Origin: Streptomyces purpureus
GTDB taxonomy: Bacteria; Actinomycetota; Actinomycetes; Streptomycetales; Streptomycetaceae
Length of the DNA stretch: 43,021 bases
NCBI RefSeq assembly: GCF_014648195.1
Contig: NZ_BMQQ01000035.1
Span: 18,824-61,844, forward strand
Direction: 5' to 3'
The translations under genes were made by a program, and so were the position numbers. Shown here piece by piece: positions 1 through 7,933 of this stretch (position 1 is the stretch's first letter; the number at the start of each line of letters is the position of its first letter). The notes below the pieces were generated by a model. The model did no database searches and had not been told where the DNA came from. It saw only the letters and a program-made list of their open reading frames with translations.

Positions 1-1
1 G

Positions 2-250
2 ACGAAGGGCCGGCCGCGGAACTTCAAGCGCAGCCACATCCCGGTGACGATCCGGGTCGGGGAGCCCGTGGAGGCGCCCACCGACCAGTACGCGGGTGCG
101 ATCACCCGGCGGCTGCGCGAGCGCGTCCAGGAGCTCCTGGAGGCCGCCCAGCGCGCCTATCCCGTACGCCCCAAGGACGCGGACGACACCTGGTGGGTGC
201 CCGCGCACCTCGGGGGTACGGCTCCGGAGCCGGCGCAGGTGCGCGACTGA
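2..250 (+). CDS. PlsC-like lysophospholipid acyltransferase, C-terminal fragment
   Basis: Only the last 82 residues are present; the reading frame is open from base 2 and the 5' end lies outside the window. The fragment has a basic stretch (KGRPRNFKRS) followed by VTIRVGEPV, which resembles the strand after the acyltransferase core in 1-acyl-glycerol-3-phosphate acyltransferases, and then a helical charged tail ending in a Trp-rich segment (DDTWWVPAHLGG). The catalytic HX4D motif would lie upstream and cannot be seen, so the family call rests on tail similarity alone. If correct, it would transfer an acyl chain to a lysophospholipid at the membrane. It converges on the B3/4-domain gene with a 34-bp gap. 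Confidence 0.55.
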   Translation, partial: TKGRPRNFKRSHIPVTIRVGEPVEAPTDQYAGAITRRLRERVQELLEAAQRAYPVRPKDADDTWWVPAHLGGTAPEPAQVRD

Positions 251-284
251 GACCGGGCGATCCGGTCGGGCGGCAGGGGTCCGC

Positions 285-980
285 TCAGGCGGTGAGGGTG
301 CGGACGGCGAGCTCCGCGCCCGGGCTGAGCTTCTGGAGCGATTCGGCGAGCTCGGCGCCCGCCTCCTCCAGCTCGGCGAGGGTCATCGGCGCGAGGCTCT
401 CCAGGAGGAAGATCGCATTGACCGAGCTCTCCTCCAGCCGGGTGCGCGGGCCCTGGCGCCAGTTCCAGCGGCGGCAGGTGACGCCCTCGTCGTCGCACCA
501 CACGATTTCGCCCGCGTCGGGGTGTTCCACGCTCTCCTCGCCGCCGGCGACGGTGACGAAGGGCTCGGTGCCGGTGGCCCGTACGAGCCGCATCCCGCCG
601 CGGATCCGGTCGAGGTCCTCGCCGCCGACGGGGATGAGATGGGCCACGCTGATCGCGTTGTAGGCGTCGACGAGGCGGTTGATGCGGGGCAGGCCGCCGT
701 CGGCGAGGGCGCGCTTGGCGAGCGCCTCGGCGGAGTTACGGGTCCGGGACGGCTTGGCGCCGAAGGCCGTGTAGGCGGCGCGCCAGGCCGCCATGTGCGC
801 GTCCTCGTGCGGCGCGCGGCCGCCCAGGCGGTCGGCGAGGCGGCGGGCCGCGTCGTCGAGGAGGGCCGAACTGGCCTCGTCACTGGGCCCGTTGACCAGG
901 CCGTGGGCCTCGATGGCGAGCGCGGTGAAGTCGGGCACGAGGGTGCGTACCGCGTCGTCCACGGTGAGCTGCAGGGTCAT
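285..980 (-). CDS. B3/4 tRNA-binding-domain protein
   Basis: Encodes 231 residues. The middle carries the fold signature of free-standing B3/B4 domains related to the editing domain of phenylalanyl-tRNA synthetase beta chains: a helix with TAFGAKPSRTRNSAEAL, then GLPRINRLVDAYNAISVAHLIPVGGEDLD spread over residues about 110-150, and GGMRLVRATGTEPF. Free-standing proteins of this family are thought to act in tRNA quality control or amino-acid metabolism; the substrate is unknown. The ATG at 980 was chosen because upstream residues up to 1046 are low-complexity Arg/Thr and would run toward the neighbouring gene. It lies 38 bp downstream of the transglutaminase-like gene, same strand, probably co-transcribed. 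Confidence 0.75.
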   Translation of the reverse strand: MTLQLTVDDAVRTLVPDFTALAIEAHGLVNGPSDEASSALLDDAARRLADRLGGRAPHEDAHMAAWRAAYTAFGAKPSRTRNSAEALAKRALADGGLPRINRLVDAYNAISVAHLIPVGGEDLDRIRGGMRLVRATGTEPFVTVAGGEESVEHPDAGEIVWCDDEGVTCRRWNWRQGPRTRLEESSVNAIFLLESLAPMTLAELEEAGAELAESLQKLSPGAELAVRTLTA

Positions 981-1018
981 GATCCGCCGTTCGGATGTCC
1001 GTCGTCGATGGTCGGTCG

Positions 1019-1618
1019 TCAGAGTTCGGTGGGAAGCGTCTTCCACAGGTACGGGCGGTCCGGGGCGGCCTTCAGGGCAGCCAGGACCACCGGGTGCGGT
1101 TCAGCATAGAGTACCGGATAGTCCACTTCATTGGACTCCGGGCGGACGGGGAAGGCCAGCCGTTCACGGTCGAGGGAGAACTGGGCGTCGATGCCGGGCC
1201 TGTTCCCCCGCGGGTCCTGCCGCACCCAGGCCTCCTCGCCGGGCAGCTTGAGGGCGATCAGCCCATGGACGACCGGATTGCCGCCGTCGTCGTCGGCCAG
1301 GCGCTGGTAGCAGAGACCCGCGGGAATCGACGCCGCGCGCAACAGCGCGACCAGGGCGATCGACTTGGCGTAGCAGATGCCGGTGCCAAGCCGCAGCACG
1401 TCCGAGGCGCGCCAGGTGACGCGGAGGTCTCCGGAGTCCTGCGAGTGCGGGATGGCGTCCCGTACGAACTCGAAGGCCGCCTTGGCGTATGAGTATGCGT
1501 CGGAGTGCTCCGCGCGCAGCCGCGCGGCCGTCTCCCGTACGACGGGGTGATGATGGTCGACCGCCTCGTCCGCCGCGAGGTAGCCGGAGAGTTCCGGGGC
1601 GCTCTGGATGAGTTCCAT
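1019..1618 (-). CDS. transglutaminase-like cysteine peptidase-fold protein
   Basis: Encodes 199 residues. The transglutaminase-core triad is visible: Cys in LGTGICYAKS, His in GNPVVHGLIAL and Asp in VRQDPRGN, in the canonical order and spacing. Proteins of this kind are cytoplasmic (no signal peptide here) and may hydrolyse or cross-link amide bonds; the substrate is unknown. The start at 1618 (MELIQSAPEL) precedes a conserved-looking N-terminal helix; a start 23 codons further upstream is possible but adds a segment rich in basic residues. Likely first gene of a two-gene unit with the B3/4-domain gene. Confidence 0.8.
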   Translation of the reverse strand: MELIQSAPELSGYLAADEAVDHHHPVVRETAARLRAEHSDAYSYAKAAFEFVRDAIPHSQDSGDLRVTWRASDVLRLGTGICYAKSIALVALLRAASIPAGLCYQRLADDDGGNPVVHGLIALKLPGEEAWVRQDPRGNRPGIDAQFSLDRERLAFPVRPESNEVDYPVLYAEPHPVVLAALKAAPDRPYLWKTLPTEL

Positions 1619-1714
1619 ACGCCGGGACCCTACGAAGACGGCCGACCGGAAGTCAATCAACTTCCGGTCGGCCGTATATCTATACACGCTGTGACGGTGC
1701 CTGAGGTCAGGTCG

Positions 1715-2785
1715 TCAGCGGGTCATCTCTTCCTTCAGCGCCTGAAGGAAGGCGTCCACGTCGTCCTCGGTGGTGTCGAACGAGCACATCCACCGCACGT
1801 CACCGGCGGCCTCGTCCCAGAAGTAGAAGCGGAACCGCTTCTGCAGCCGCACGCTCACGTCGTGGGGCAGCCGCGCGAAGACCGCGTTGGCCTGGACCGG
1901 ATAGAGGATCTCCACCCCGTCCACCCCGCGCACACCGTCGGCGAGCCGCTGCGCCATGGCGTTGGCGTGGCGGGCGTTGCGCAGCCACAGGTCCTTGGTG
2001 AGCAGGGCCTCCAACTGCACGGAGACGAACCGCATCTTGGAGGCGAGCTGCATCGACAGCTTGCGCAGATGCTTCATGTGGCTGACGGCGTCCGGGTTGA
2101 GGACCACCACGGCCTCGCCGAACATCATGCCGTTCTTGGTACCGCCGTACGAGATGACGTCGACGCCCACCGCGTTGGTGAACGCCCGCATCGGCACGTT
2201 CAGCGAGGCGGCGGCGTTGGCTATCCGCGCGCCGTCGAGGTGGACCTTCATGTTGCGCGCGTGGGCGTGCTCCACGATGGCCCGGATCTCGTCCGGCGTG
2301 TAGACCGTGCCCAGTTCGGTGTTCTGGGCGAGGGAGACGACCTGCGGCATGGCCCGGTGCTCGTCCTCCCAGCCCCACGCCTGCCGGTCGATGAGCTCGG
2401 GGGTCAGCTTGCCGTCCGGGGTCGGGACGGTGAGCAGCTTGAGGCCGCCCATCCGCTCCGGGGCACCGCCCTCGTCCACGTTGATGTGCGCGGTCTCGGC
2501 GCAGATCACCGCACCCCACCGGTCGGTGAGGGCCTGGAGCGCGGTGACGTTGGCGCCGGTGCCGTTGAACACCGGGAAGGCCTCGGCGGAAGAGCCGAAG
2601 TGGCTGTGCATGACCCGCTGGAGGTGCTCGGTGTACGCGTCCTCGCCATAGGCGACCTGATGGCCGTCGTTGGCCAGGGCGACGGCGGCCAGCACCTCCG
2701 GGTGTACGCCGGCGTAGTTGTCGCTGGCGAACCCGCGTACGGACGGATCGTGGTGCCGGCGCGCGTCGGTCTTGGTGGGGATCAC
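1715..2785 (-). CDS. threonine aldolase / beta-eliminating lyase family PLP enzyme
   Basis: Encodes 356 residues from a GTG that overlaps the stop of the upstream SDR gene (GTGA). It is a fold-type I PLP enzyme of the low-specificity L-threonine aldolase family: GFASDNYAGVHPEVL near the N terminus, the GEDAYTEHLQ segment, NGTGANVTALQALT, ETAHINVDEGGAPE, HLDGARIANAAASL and the Schiff-base lysine in SYGGTKNGMMFG. Family members cleave threonine or related beta-hydroxy amino acids to glycine and an aldehyde in the cytoplasm. The exact substrate cannot be read from sequence. It is the last gene of a DUF6421-SDR-lyase unit and depends on coupling, because no clear ribosome site precedes its GTG. 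Confidence 0.85.
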   Translation of the reverse strand: MIPTKTDARRHHDPSVRGFASDNYAGVHPEVLAAVALANDGHQVAYGEDAYTEHLQRVMHSHFGSSAEAFPVFNGTGANVTALQALTDRWGAVICAETAHINVDEGGAPERMGGLKLLTVPTPDGKLTPELIDRQAWGWEDEHRAMPQVVSLAQNTELGTVYTPDEIRAIVEHAHARNMKVHLDGARIANAAASLNVPMRAFTNAVGVDVISYGGTKNGMMFGEAVVVLNPDAVSHMKHLRKLSMQLASKMRFVSVQLEALLTKDLWLRNARHANAMAQRLADGVRGVDGVEILYPVQANAVFARLPHDVSVRLQKRFRFYFWDEAAGDVRWMCSFDTTEDDVDAFLQALKEEMTR

Positions 2786-3540
2786 GGCTTGGGGGTCAGC
2801 CACAGGCGCTGTCCATTCACTTCCCGTGCGGGCCGGTCCCAGACACCGGCGATGGCCTCGGCCAGTTCCTTGACGTCCGTGAAGCCCGCGAACTTCGCAT
2901 TGGGGCGCTCGGCGCGCATGGCGTCGTGCACCAGTGCCTTGATCACCAGGATGGCAGCCGCGGCCTTGGGGCCTTCCTCGCCCCCCGCCTTGCGGAAGTC
3001 GTCGCCGAGGGCGAGCGTCCACGCCTCGGCGGCGGCCTTGGCGGCGGCGTAGGCGGCGTTGCCGGCGGTGGGCTGCGAGGCGCCGGCGGCGCTGATCAGC
3101 ACGTACCGGCCGCGGTCGCTGCGCAGCAGCGCGTCGTGGAAGGCGAGCGACGTCGACTGCACCGTGCGGATCAGGAGCTTCTCGAGCAGCTCCCAGTCGG
3201 CGAGGTCGGTCTCGGCGAAGGTGGCGCTGCCGCGCCAGCCGCCAACGAGGTGGACCAGGCCGTCGATACGCCCGAACTCCTTCTCGGTCTTGTCGGCCCA
3301 CTCACGGGCCGCGCCGAGGTCGAAAAGGTCGACGGTGTCGCCGGTGACGGTGGCGCCGCCGTGGGCGTAGCGGGCGGCGTCGACCGCCTCGGCGAGGCGG
3401 GCGGCGTCCGCGTCGGAGGCGACCACGGTGGCTCCCGCCTCGGCCAGCCGCAGCAGCGCGGCACGGCCCGCGGGGCCCGCCGCGCCGGCCACCGCGATCA
3501 CGGCACCGTCGAGCGGTCCGCCGTTTCCGTTGCCGTTCAT
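2782..3540 (-). CDS. SDR family oxidoreductase
   Basis: Encodes 252 residues. It has a Rossmann dinucleotide site (AVAGAAGPAGRAAL near residue 17), an acidic residue after beta-2 (ASDAD, suggesting NAD preference), the active-site Ser in LISAAGAS and the YxxxK motif in AAYAAAKAAAE. It therefore looks like a complete classical short-chain dehydrogenase; substrate unknown. The ATG at 3540 is preferred because GGAGGAGGGACC lies just upstream. A GTG at 3576 overlapping the upstream stop is an alternative that adds 12 residues. The 3' end overlaps the aldolase-like gene by 4 bp. Confidence 0.85.
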   Translation of the reverse strand: MNGNGNGGPLDGAVIAVAGAAGPAGRAALLRLAEAGATVVASDADAARLAEAVDAARYAHGGATVTGDTVDLFDLGAAREWADKTEKEFGRIDGLVHLVGGWRGSATFAETDLADWELLEKLLIRTVQSTSLAFHDALLRSDRGRYVLISAAGASQPTAGNAAYAAAKAAAEAWTLALGDDFRKAGGEEGPKAAAAILVIKALVHDAMRAERPNAKFAGFTDVKELAEAIAGVWDRPAREVNGQRLWLTPKP

Positions 3541-3572
3541 GGTCCCCTCCTCCACGTTCTCGGTGCGAATGC

Positions 3573-4967
3573 TCACGCGGCGGCCCGCTCGGCGTTCGCG
3601 GCAGTGATCCCCTTGGCCGAGGCGATGACGCCCTTCAGTTTCTTGGCGAGTGCCTCATAGAACATGCTGAGGGGAAACTCGTCCGGAAGCACGTCGTCCA
3701 CGAGCTTGCGCGGCGGCTGCGACAGGTCCAGGGCGTCCGGGCCCTTGGCCCAGCGGGATCCCGGGTGCGGGGCGAGGTAGGTGGAGACGAGCTCGTACGC
3801 CTTGAACCAGTGGACGAGCTTGGGGCGGTCGATGCCCGCCCGGTACAGCTCCTCGATCTCGGCGCAGAGCTGGTTGGTGACCTCGGGGGCGCGCTGCCAG
3901 TCGATCTTCAGCTTGTTGTCGGTCCAGCGCACCACGTCGTGCTTGTGCAGGTACGCGAAGAGCAGCTGACCGCCGAGACCGTCGTAGTTGCGGTTGCGGT
4001 CGCCGGAGACCGGGAAGCGGAACATCCGGTCGAACAGGACGGCGTACTGCACGTCACGGCCGTGGGCATTGCCCTCGGCGTCCAGCTTCACGGCCTCCTT
4101 GAAGGCGGTGAGGTCGCAGCGGAGCTCCTCCAGGCCGTACATCCAGAACGGCTGGCGCTGCTTGATCATGAACGGGTCGAAGGGCAGGTCGCCGTGGCTG
4201 TGGGTGCGGTCGTGGACCATGTCCCAGAGCACGAAGGCCTTCTCGCAGCGCTCCTGGTCCTCGACCATGGCGGCGATGTCCTCGGGCAGCTCGAGACCCA
4301 GGATGTCGACGGCGGCCTCGGTGACCTTGCGGAAGCGGGCGGCCTCACGGTCGCAGAAGATGCCGCCCCAGGTGAAGCGCTCGGGGGCCTCGCGCACGGC
4401 GATGGTCTCCGGGAAGAGCACGGCGGAGTGGGTGTCGTACCCCGCGGTGAAGTCCTCGAAGGTGATGCCGCAGAAGAGCGGGTTGTCGTAGCGGGTGGCC
4501 TCCAGCTCGGCGAGCCACTCCGGCCAGACCATGCGCAGCACGACCGCTTCGAAGTTGCGGTCGGGGTTGCCGTTCTGGGTGTACATCGGGAAGACGACCA
4601 GGTGCTGCAGTCCGTCCACGCGGTCGGCCGCGGGGTGGAAGGCGAGCAGGGAGTCCAGGAAGTCCGGCACGGCGAATCCGCCGTCCACCCAGCCGCGCAG
4701 GTCGGCGACGAGGGCGCGGTGGTAGGCGGCGTCGTGCGGGAGCAGCGGGGAGAGCTGCTCGATCGCGTCGGTCATGCGGCCGACGGCGTTCTCGACGAGC
4801 GCGCGGGACGGCGCGCCCTCGGCGTCGAAGTCGATCGAGCCGTCCTTGGACTGCCAGGGACGGATCTCCTCCACCGCGTTCTTGAGCTCGGGCCAGGCAG
4901 GGTGGTCCACCACCCTGGCGGCGGCTATGTCCGCACCCACCATGTCCTGCACAAGAATTTCCGTCAT
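3573..4967 (-). CDS. DUF6421 family protein
   Basis: Encodes 464 residues, matching a large uncharacterised family common in Streptomyces. Visible landmarks are FPMYTQNGNPDRNFEAVVL, a histidine-rich segment (WDMVHDRTHSHGDLPFDPF around residue 270) that could bind metal, and FDRMFRFPVSGDRNRNYDGL. There is no signal peptide or membrane segment, so it is probably cytoplasmic. Function is unknown. The ATG at 4967 is preceded by GGAAGAGGC. It is the first gene of a tightly coupled unit with an SDR and a threonine-aldolase-like lyase, which suggests a small metabolic pathway on a beta-hydroxy amino acid or its keto form (inference). Confidence 0.8.
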   Translation of the reverse strand: MTEILVQDMVGADIAAARVVDHPAWPELKNAVEEIRPWQSKDGSIDFDAEGAPSRALVENAVGRMTDAIEQLSPLLPHDAAYHRALVADLRGWVDGGFAVPDFLDSLLAFHPAADRVDGLQHLVVFPMYTQNGNPDRNFEAVVLRMVWPEWLAELEATRYDNPLFCGITFEDFTAGYDTHSAVLFPETIAVREAPERFTWGGIFCDREAARFRKVTEAAVDILGLELPEDIAAMVEDQERCEKAFVLWDMVHDRTHSHGDLPFDPFMIKQRQPFWMYGLEELRCDLTAFKEAVKLDAEGNAHGRDVQYAVLFDRMFRFPVSGDRNRNYDGLGGQLLFAYLHKHDVVRWTDNKLKIDWQRAPEVTNQLCAEIEELYRAGIDRPKLVHWFKAYELVSTYLAPHPGSRWAKGPDALDLSQPPRKLVDDVLPDEFPLSMFYEALAKKLKGVIASAKGITAANAERAAA

Positions 4968-4982
4968 GCCTCTTCCTTCACA

Positions 4983-5025
4983 GGAGAACCTCGCGTCAAG
5001 ACACCGTATCCGTGCGAGGTTCTCC
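4983..5025. promoter_or_regulatory. 12-bp perfect inverted repeat upstream of the DUF6421 gene
   Basis: GGAGAACCTCGC at 4983-4994 is repeated in inverted form at 5014-5025 with a 19-bp gap, giving about 31 bp between arm centres, close to three helical turns. It begins 16 bp upstream of the DUF6421 start codon, so it would overlap the promoter or leader. It could be an operator for a dimeric repressor or a leader-RNA hairpin. The adjoining CTCCCC/GGGGAG hairpin at 5022-5038 could instead terminate the luciferase-like gene on the minus strand. Confidence 0.45.
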
Positions 5026-5119
5026 CCCACAAGGGGAGGGGGAAGAAATTATCCTGCCTGACCCCCATGGTCACCGCTGTTTTTCCTGTCGGGATGGGTG
5101 CGGGCAAGCGCATCCCCTG

Positions 5120-6307
5120 CTATCGGGCCGTCCCCCGGCTAGCCGCCTCCTGCGAAGCCGTCTCCCGCGAGGCCGTCTCCCGCGAAGCCGTCTCCCGGAA
5201 GTAGGGGATGACCTTCTCGCCCCACTGCCGCAGGGTCTCCATGCAGGCCGCCTGAGGGACGGTGCCCATCTGGACCAGGCACATGATCTCGTCGGCGCCC
5301 GCGTCCCTGAGCCGCTTCACATGGGCGATGGCGTCCTCGGCCGTGCCATAGGCGTGGTCGGCGTTGAAGGTGGCGGTGGCGTTCGGCCGGACGGGGATGT
5401 CGTGCTCGTGCAGCCGCGCCACCACCTGCTCGGCTGCCTTACGCATCTCGGCCGCCTCGTCGGCGCCCTCCACCACCGCCTCGTCGGGGACGCCCGTACC
5501 GCCGTACCAGTGCCCGATGGCCTGGGCGAAGAAGCGCTGCCCCCGCGTCCCGATCCGGCGCGCCTCGGCCCCGTCGTCCAGGACGATCGTGGGGCAGAGC
5601 ACGGAGAAGTGGTCGTTGACCGCTGTGGAGACGAAGCTGTCGCCGCTGCGCGCGGCGCGCGCGGCGTCGTACGCCGCCCGCATCTGCCCGACGGCCTCCG
5701 GCCCGGCGAAGCCCATGACGAGCGCGCCGATGCCGAGCTCGGCGGCCCGGGTGAGGGTCTCGGCGCGGCTGCAGGCCAGGAAGAGGGGTGGGTGCGGGGT
5801 CTGCCTGGGGCGGGGCAGGACCGGATGCGGACCGATCCTGAGCAGCTCGCCCTCGTACTCCAGCTCGTCCTTCTGCCAGGCCTGTCCGATGATCCGCAGC
5901 GCCTCCTCCACCTCCTGGGTCGTACGGTCGCGGTCTACCCCGCACAGCGAGGTCTCCTGCTCCGTGCCGCCCCGGCCGGCCCCGAGGTCCAGGCGGCCGC
6001 CGGAGAGCAGGTCGAGCATGGCCGCGCGTTCGGCGACCCGCACGGGGTGGTTGAAGTTGAACGGCATGCAGACGACACCATGACCGATCCGTATGGTGGT
6101 CGTCCGTGCCGCCACCCAGGTCAGGAAGATCTCGGGGGCGGACATGTGCGCGTACCACTTGAGGGCGTGGTGTTCGACCGCCCAGATCCGGTCGAAGCCC
6201 ATCTCCTCGGCGAAGACTGCCTGCTCGACGCAGTCGCGCAGCAGCTGGTGCTCACGCTCCACGGTCGGGTCGGCGAGCTGCGCCTCGAAGATCATGGAGA
6301 ACTTCAC
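5120..6307 (-). CDS. LLM class (luciferase-like) flavin-dependent oxidoreductase
   Basis: Encodes 395 residues. The bacterial-luciferase-like fold is clear: MKFSMIFEAQ start strand, FDRIWAVEHH, the conserved RIGHGVVCMPFNHP-type region, a GGRLDLGAGRGG loop for F420 or FMN phosphate, and GADEIMCLVQMG near the end. These enzymes are monooxygenases or F420-dependent dehydrogenases; cofactor and substrate cannot be fixed here. The last 25 residues are an unusual degenerate pentapeptide repeat (ETASR-like, five units) encoded by 15-bp DNA repeats. It is divergently transcribed from a PadR regulator with a 52-bp gap, so PadR is its likely regulator. Confidence 0.85.
   Translation of the reverse strand: MKFSMIFEAQLADPTVEREHQLLRDCVEQAVFAEEMGFDRIWAVEHHALKWYAHMSAPEIFLTWVAARTTTIRIGHGVVCMPFNFNHPVRVAERAAMLDLLSGGRLDLGAGRGGTEQETSLCGVDRDRTTQEVEEALRIIGQAWQKDELEYEGELLRIGPHPVLPRPRQTPHPPLFLACSRAETLTRAAELGIGALVMGFAGPEAVGQMRAAYDAARAARSGDSFVSTAVNDHFSVLCPTIVLDDGAEARRIGTRGQRFFAQAIGHWYGGTGVPDEAVVEGADEAAEMRKAAEQVVARLHEHDIPVRPNATATFNADHAYGTAEDAIAHVKRLRDAGADEIMCLVQMGTVPQAACMETLRQWGEKVIPYFRETASRETASRETASQEAASRGTAR
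5154..5198. repeat. three tandem 15-bp repeats in the 3' end of the luciferase-like gene
   Basis: Three consecutive units (5154-5168, 5169-5183, 5184-5198) of the pattern GAAGCCGTCTCCCGC differ from one another by one base. Read on the minus strand they encode ETASR units; further degenerate units follow toward the stop codon. The repeat keeps the reading frame because its length is divisible by three, so copy-number change alters only tail length. Confidence 0.85.
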
Positions 6308-6351
6308 GGAACCTCCAGGGGGTTGCGTCCGTGCGGTTGCCCTTACTTCAA

Positions 6352-6367
6352 TCAGCCATATGACTAA
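6352..6367. promoter_or_regulatory. imperfect CATATG-centred palindrome, possible PadR operator
   Basis: A 16-bp sequence TCAGCCATATGACTAA matches its own reverse complement at 12 of 16 positions. It spans the PadR start codon and lies in the short divergent region between padR-like and luciferase-like genes. Autoregulation through it is inference; the symmetry is modest. Confidence 0.3.
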
Positions 6368-6989
6368 TCGTCAGGTCTCGAAGAAGCAAGAGCAGCGGAC
6401 GGAACAGACCGAAGGACCTGAGCTGCCGCCCACCGCGTGGGCCGTGCTCGGCCTGCTGTCGTTCCCCGGCGAGCGCACCGGATACGACCTGAAGAAGTGG
6501 GCGGACGCCTCCCTCCGCTTCTTCTACTGGTCGCCCGCCATCAGCCAGATCTACGCCGAGCTGCGCCGCCTGGAGGCGGCCGGCTACGCCACGTCCCGGC
6601 GCTCCGGTCCCGAGGAGCCCCGGACCAAGCGCCGGTACGCCATTACGGAGGCGGGCCGGGCCGCCCTCGCCGCCTGGGCCGGCACCGACGGCGGCCCGGT
6701 CGTGCTCAAGCATCCGCTGCTGCTGCGCGTCTGGCTCGGGCACCTGGCCGCGCCCGAGCGGCTGCGGACCCTCGTCGAGGAGCACATCGCCCACACCCGA
6801 GCGGAGCTTGCCGCGGTCCGCGAGGCGCTGGCGCACGCCGAGGACGTCGACGCGTGGGCCCATCCGCGGGTGGCGCTGCGCTGGAGCGAACGGCAACATC
6901 ACGCCGAACTCGAGCTGGCCGAGGCGATGCTGGAGGACCTCCGGGAGCTGGCGCGTCAAGGCGGGGACGACGCGCCCACCCAGGGGTGA
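6360..6989 (+). CDS. PadR family transcriptional regulator
   Basis: Encodes 209 residues. The N-terminal winged helix is typical of PadR: AVLGLLSFPGERTGYDLKKW, then SPAISQIYAELRRLEAAGY and a wing with KRRYAITEAGRAALAAW. The C-terminal half (residues about 105-205) is a charged helical region matching the PadR effector/dimerisation domain. PadR proteins repress detoxification or oxidoreductase genes and release DNA on binding small phenolic or lipophilic ligands. The ATG at 6360 sits inside an imperfect CATATG-centred palindrome in the 52-bp region shared with the divergent flavin oxidoreductase, consistent with joint control of both genes. Confidence 0.9.
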   Translation: MTNRQVSKKQEQRTEQTEGPELPPTAWAVLGLLSFPGERTGYDLKKWADASLRFFYWSPAISQIYAELRRLEAAGYATSRRSGPEEPRTKRRYAITEAGRAALAAWAGTDGGPVVLKHPLLLRVWLGHLAAPERLRTLVEEHIAHTRAELAAVREALAHAEDVDAWAHPRVALRWSERQHHAELELAEAMLEDLRELARQGGDDAPTQG

Positions 6990-7182
6990 AGCTGCCGCGC
7001 CCGGTCTCCCGGCAGGGCTCGCGGGAGGCGAACGGATGCTTCCGTTCGCCCGCGCGTGACCGGATACATCGCCGATGCGGGCCATTAGGCTGCGGCCGTG
7101 CCGCGTGGGGCACCAGCGCCGACGGAACCGACGCGCCCCTCATGGGACCCGAGCCGAAGTATCGACGGGAAGCGAGAAGATC

Positions 7183-7866
7183 TTGAGTTTCCTCACCATC
7201 GGTCATCGCGGAGTCATGGGTGTCGAACCGGAGAACACCCTGCGTTCCTTCGTCCGGGCGGAACAGGCCGGCATGGACGCCATCGAACTCGATCTGCATC
7301 TGAGCAAGGACGGCGCCCTCGTCGTCATGCACGACGCGGACGTGGACCGCACCACCGACGGATCCGGACCGATCGCCGAGCGGACCCTGGCCGAGCTGCG
7401 TGAGCTGGACGCCGGTCAGGGCGAGCGCATTCCGGTGTTCGAAGAGGTCCTGGACGCGGTGAAGTCACCGCTCCAGGCCGAGATCAAGGACGAGGCGGCG
7501 GCCCGCGCGCTCGCCGAGGTGATGCACCGGCGCGACCTGGTCGGGCGGGTCGAGGTGTCGTCGTTCCACGACGAGGCCGTCGCCGAGATCTCCCGGCTGG
7601 TGCCGGGGGTACGCACCGTGCTGATCGCCAGCCACTGGGAGAGCGACATCGTGGACCGGGCCAAGGCGGTCGGGGCGGGCGCCCTCGCCCTGAACATCCG
7701 CCGGCTGACCCTGGAGACCGTGGAGCGGGCCCACGGCGCCGGTCTGCGGGTCATCGGCTGGGTGGTGAACACCCAGGACCATCTGCGCCTGGTCCGCGCC
7801 CTGCAGCTGGACGGCGCGACGACCGACTTCCCGGAGATCCGCCGCACCGGCCGTTTCACGGCCTAG
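7183..7866 (+). CDS. glycerophosphodiester phosphodiesterase
   Basis: Encodes 227 residues from a TTG. The GDPD TIM-barrel signature is complete: IGHRGVMGVEPENT (catalytic His and Arg, metal-binding Glu), AIELDLHLSKDGALVVMHD (second His, metal acids) and a late Glu in AEIKDE. The enzyme hydrolyses glycerophosphodiesters to glycerol-3-phosphate and an alcohol. There is no signal peptide from this start, so it is predicted cytoplasmic. The TTG is chosen because the HRG motif begins seven residues later, as in short family members; the upstream sequence has no better start with a ribosome site. The 193 bp before it show no gene. Confidence 0.9.
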   Translation: MSFLTIGHRGVMGVEPENTLRSFVRAEQAGMDAIELDLHLSKDGALVVMHDADVDRTTDGSGPIAERTLAELRELDAGQGERIPVFEEVLDAVKSPLQAEIKDEAAARALAEVMHRRDLVGRVEVSSFHDEAVAEISRLVPGVRTVLIASHWESDIVDRAKAVGAGALALNIRRLTLETVERAHGAGLRVIGWVVNTQDHLRLVRALQLDGATTDFPEIRRTGRFTA

Positions 7867-7893
7867 CCCGTGCCGGATCCGGCACCTCGGGCT
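7865..7893. terminator. hairpin between convergent GDPD and GNAT genes
   Basis: TGCCGGATCCGGCA is a perfect palindrome flanked by AGCCCG (7865-7870) and CGGGCT (7888-7893), forming a long GC stem with a short bulge. It overlaps the GDPD stop codon and sits between convergent genes, so it can act in both directions. Confidence 0.65.
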
Positions 7894-7933
7894 CCACGAG
7901 CTCCGGGGAATCCGAAGGCTCCGCTGGCTCCGC

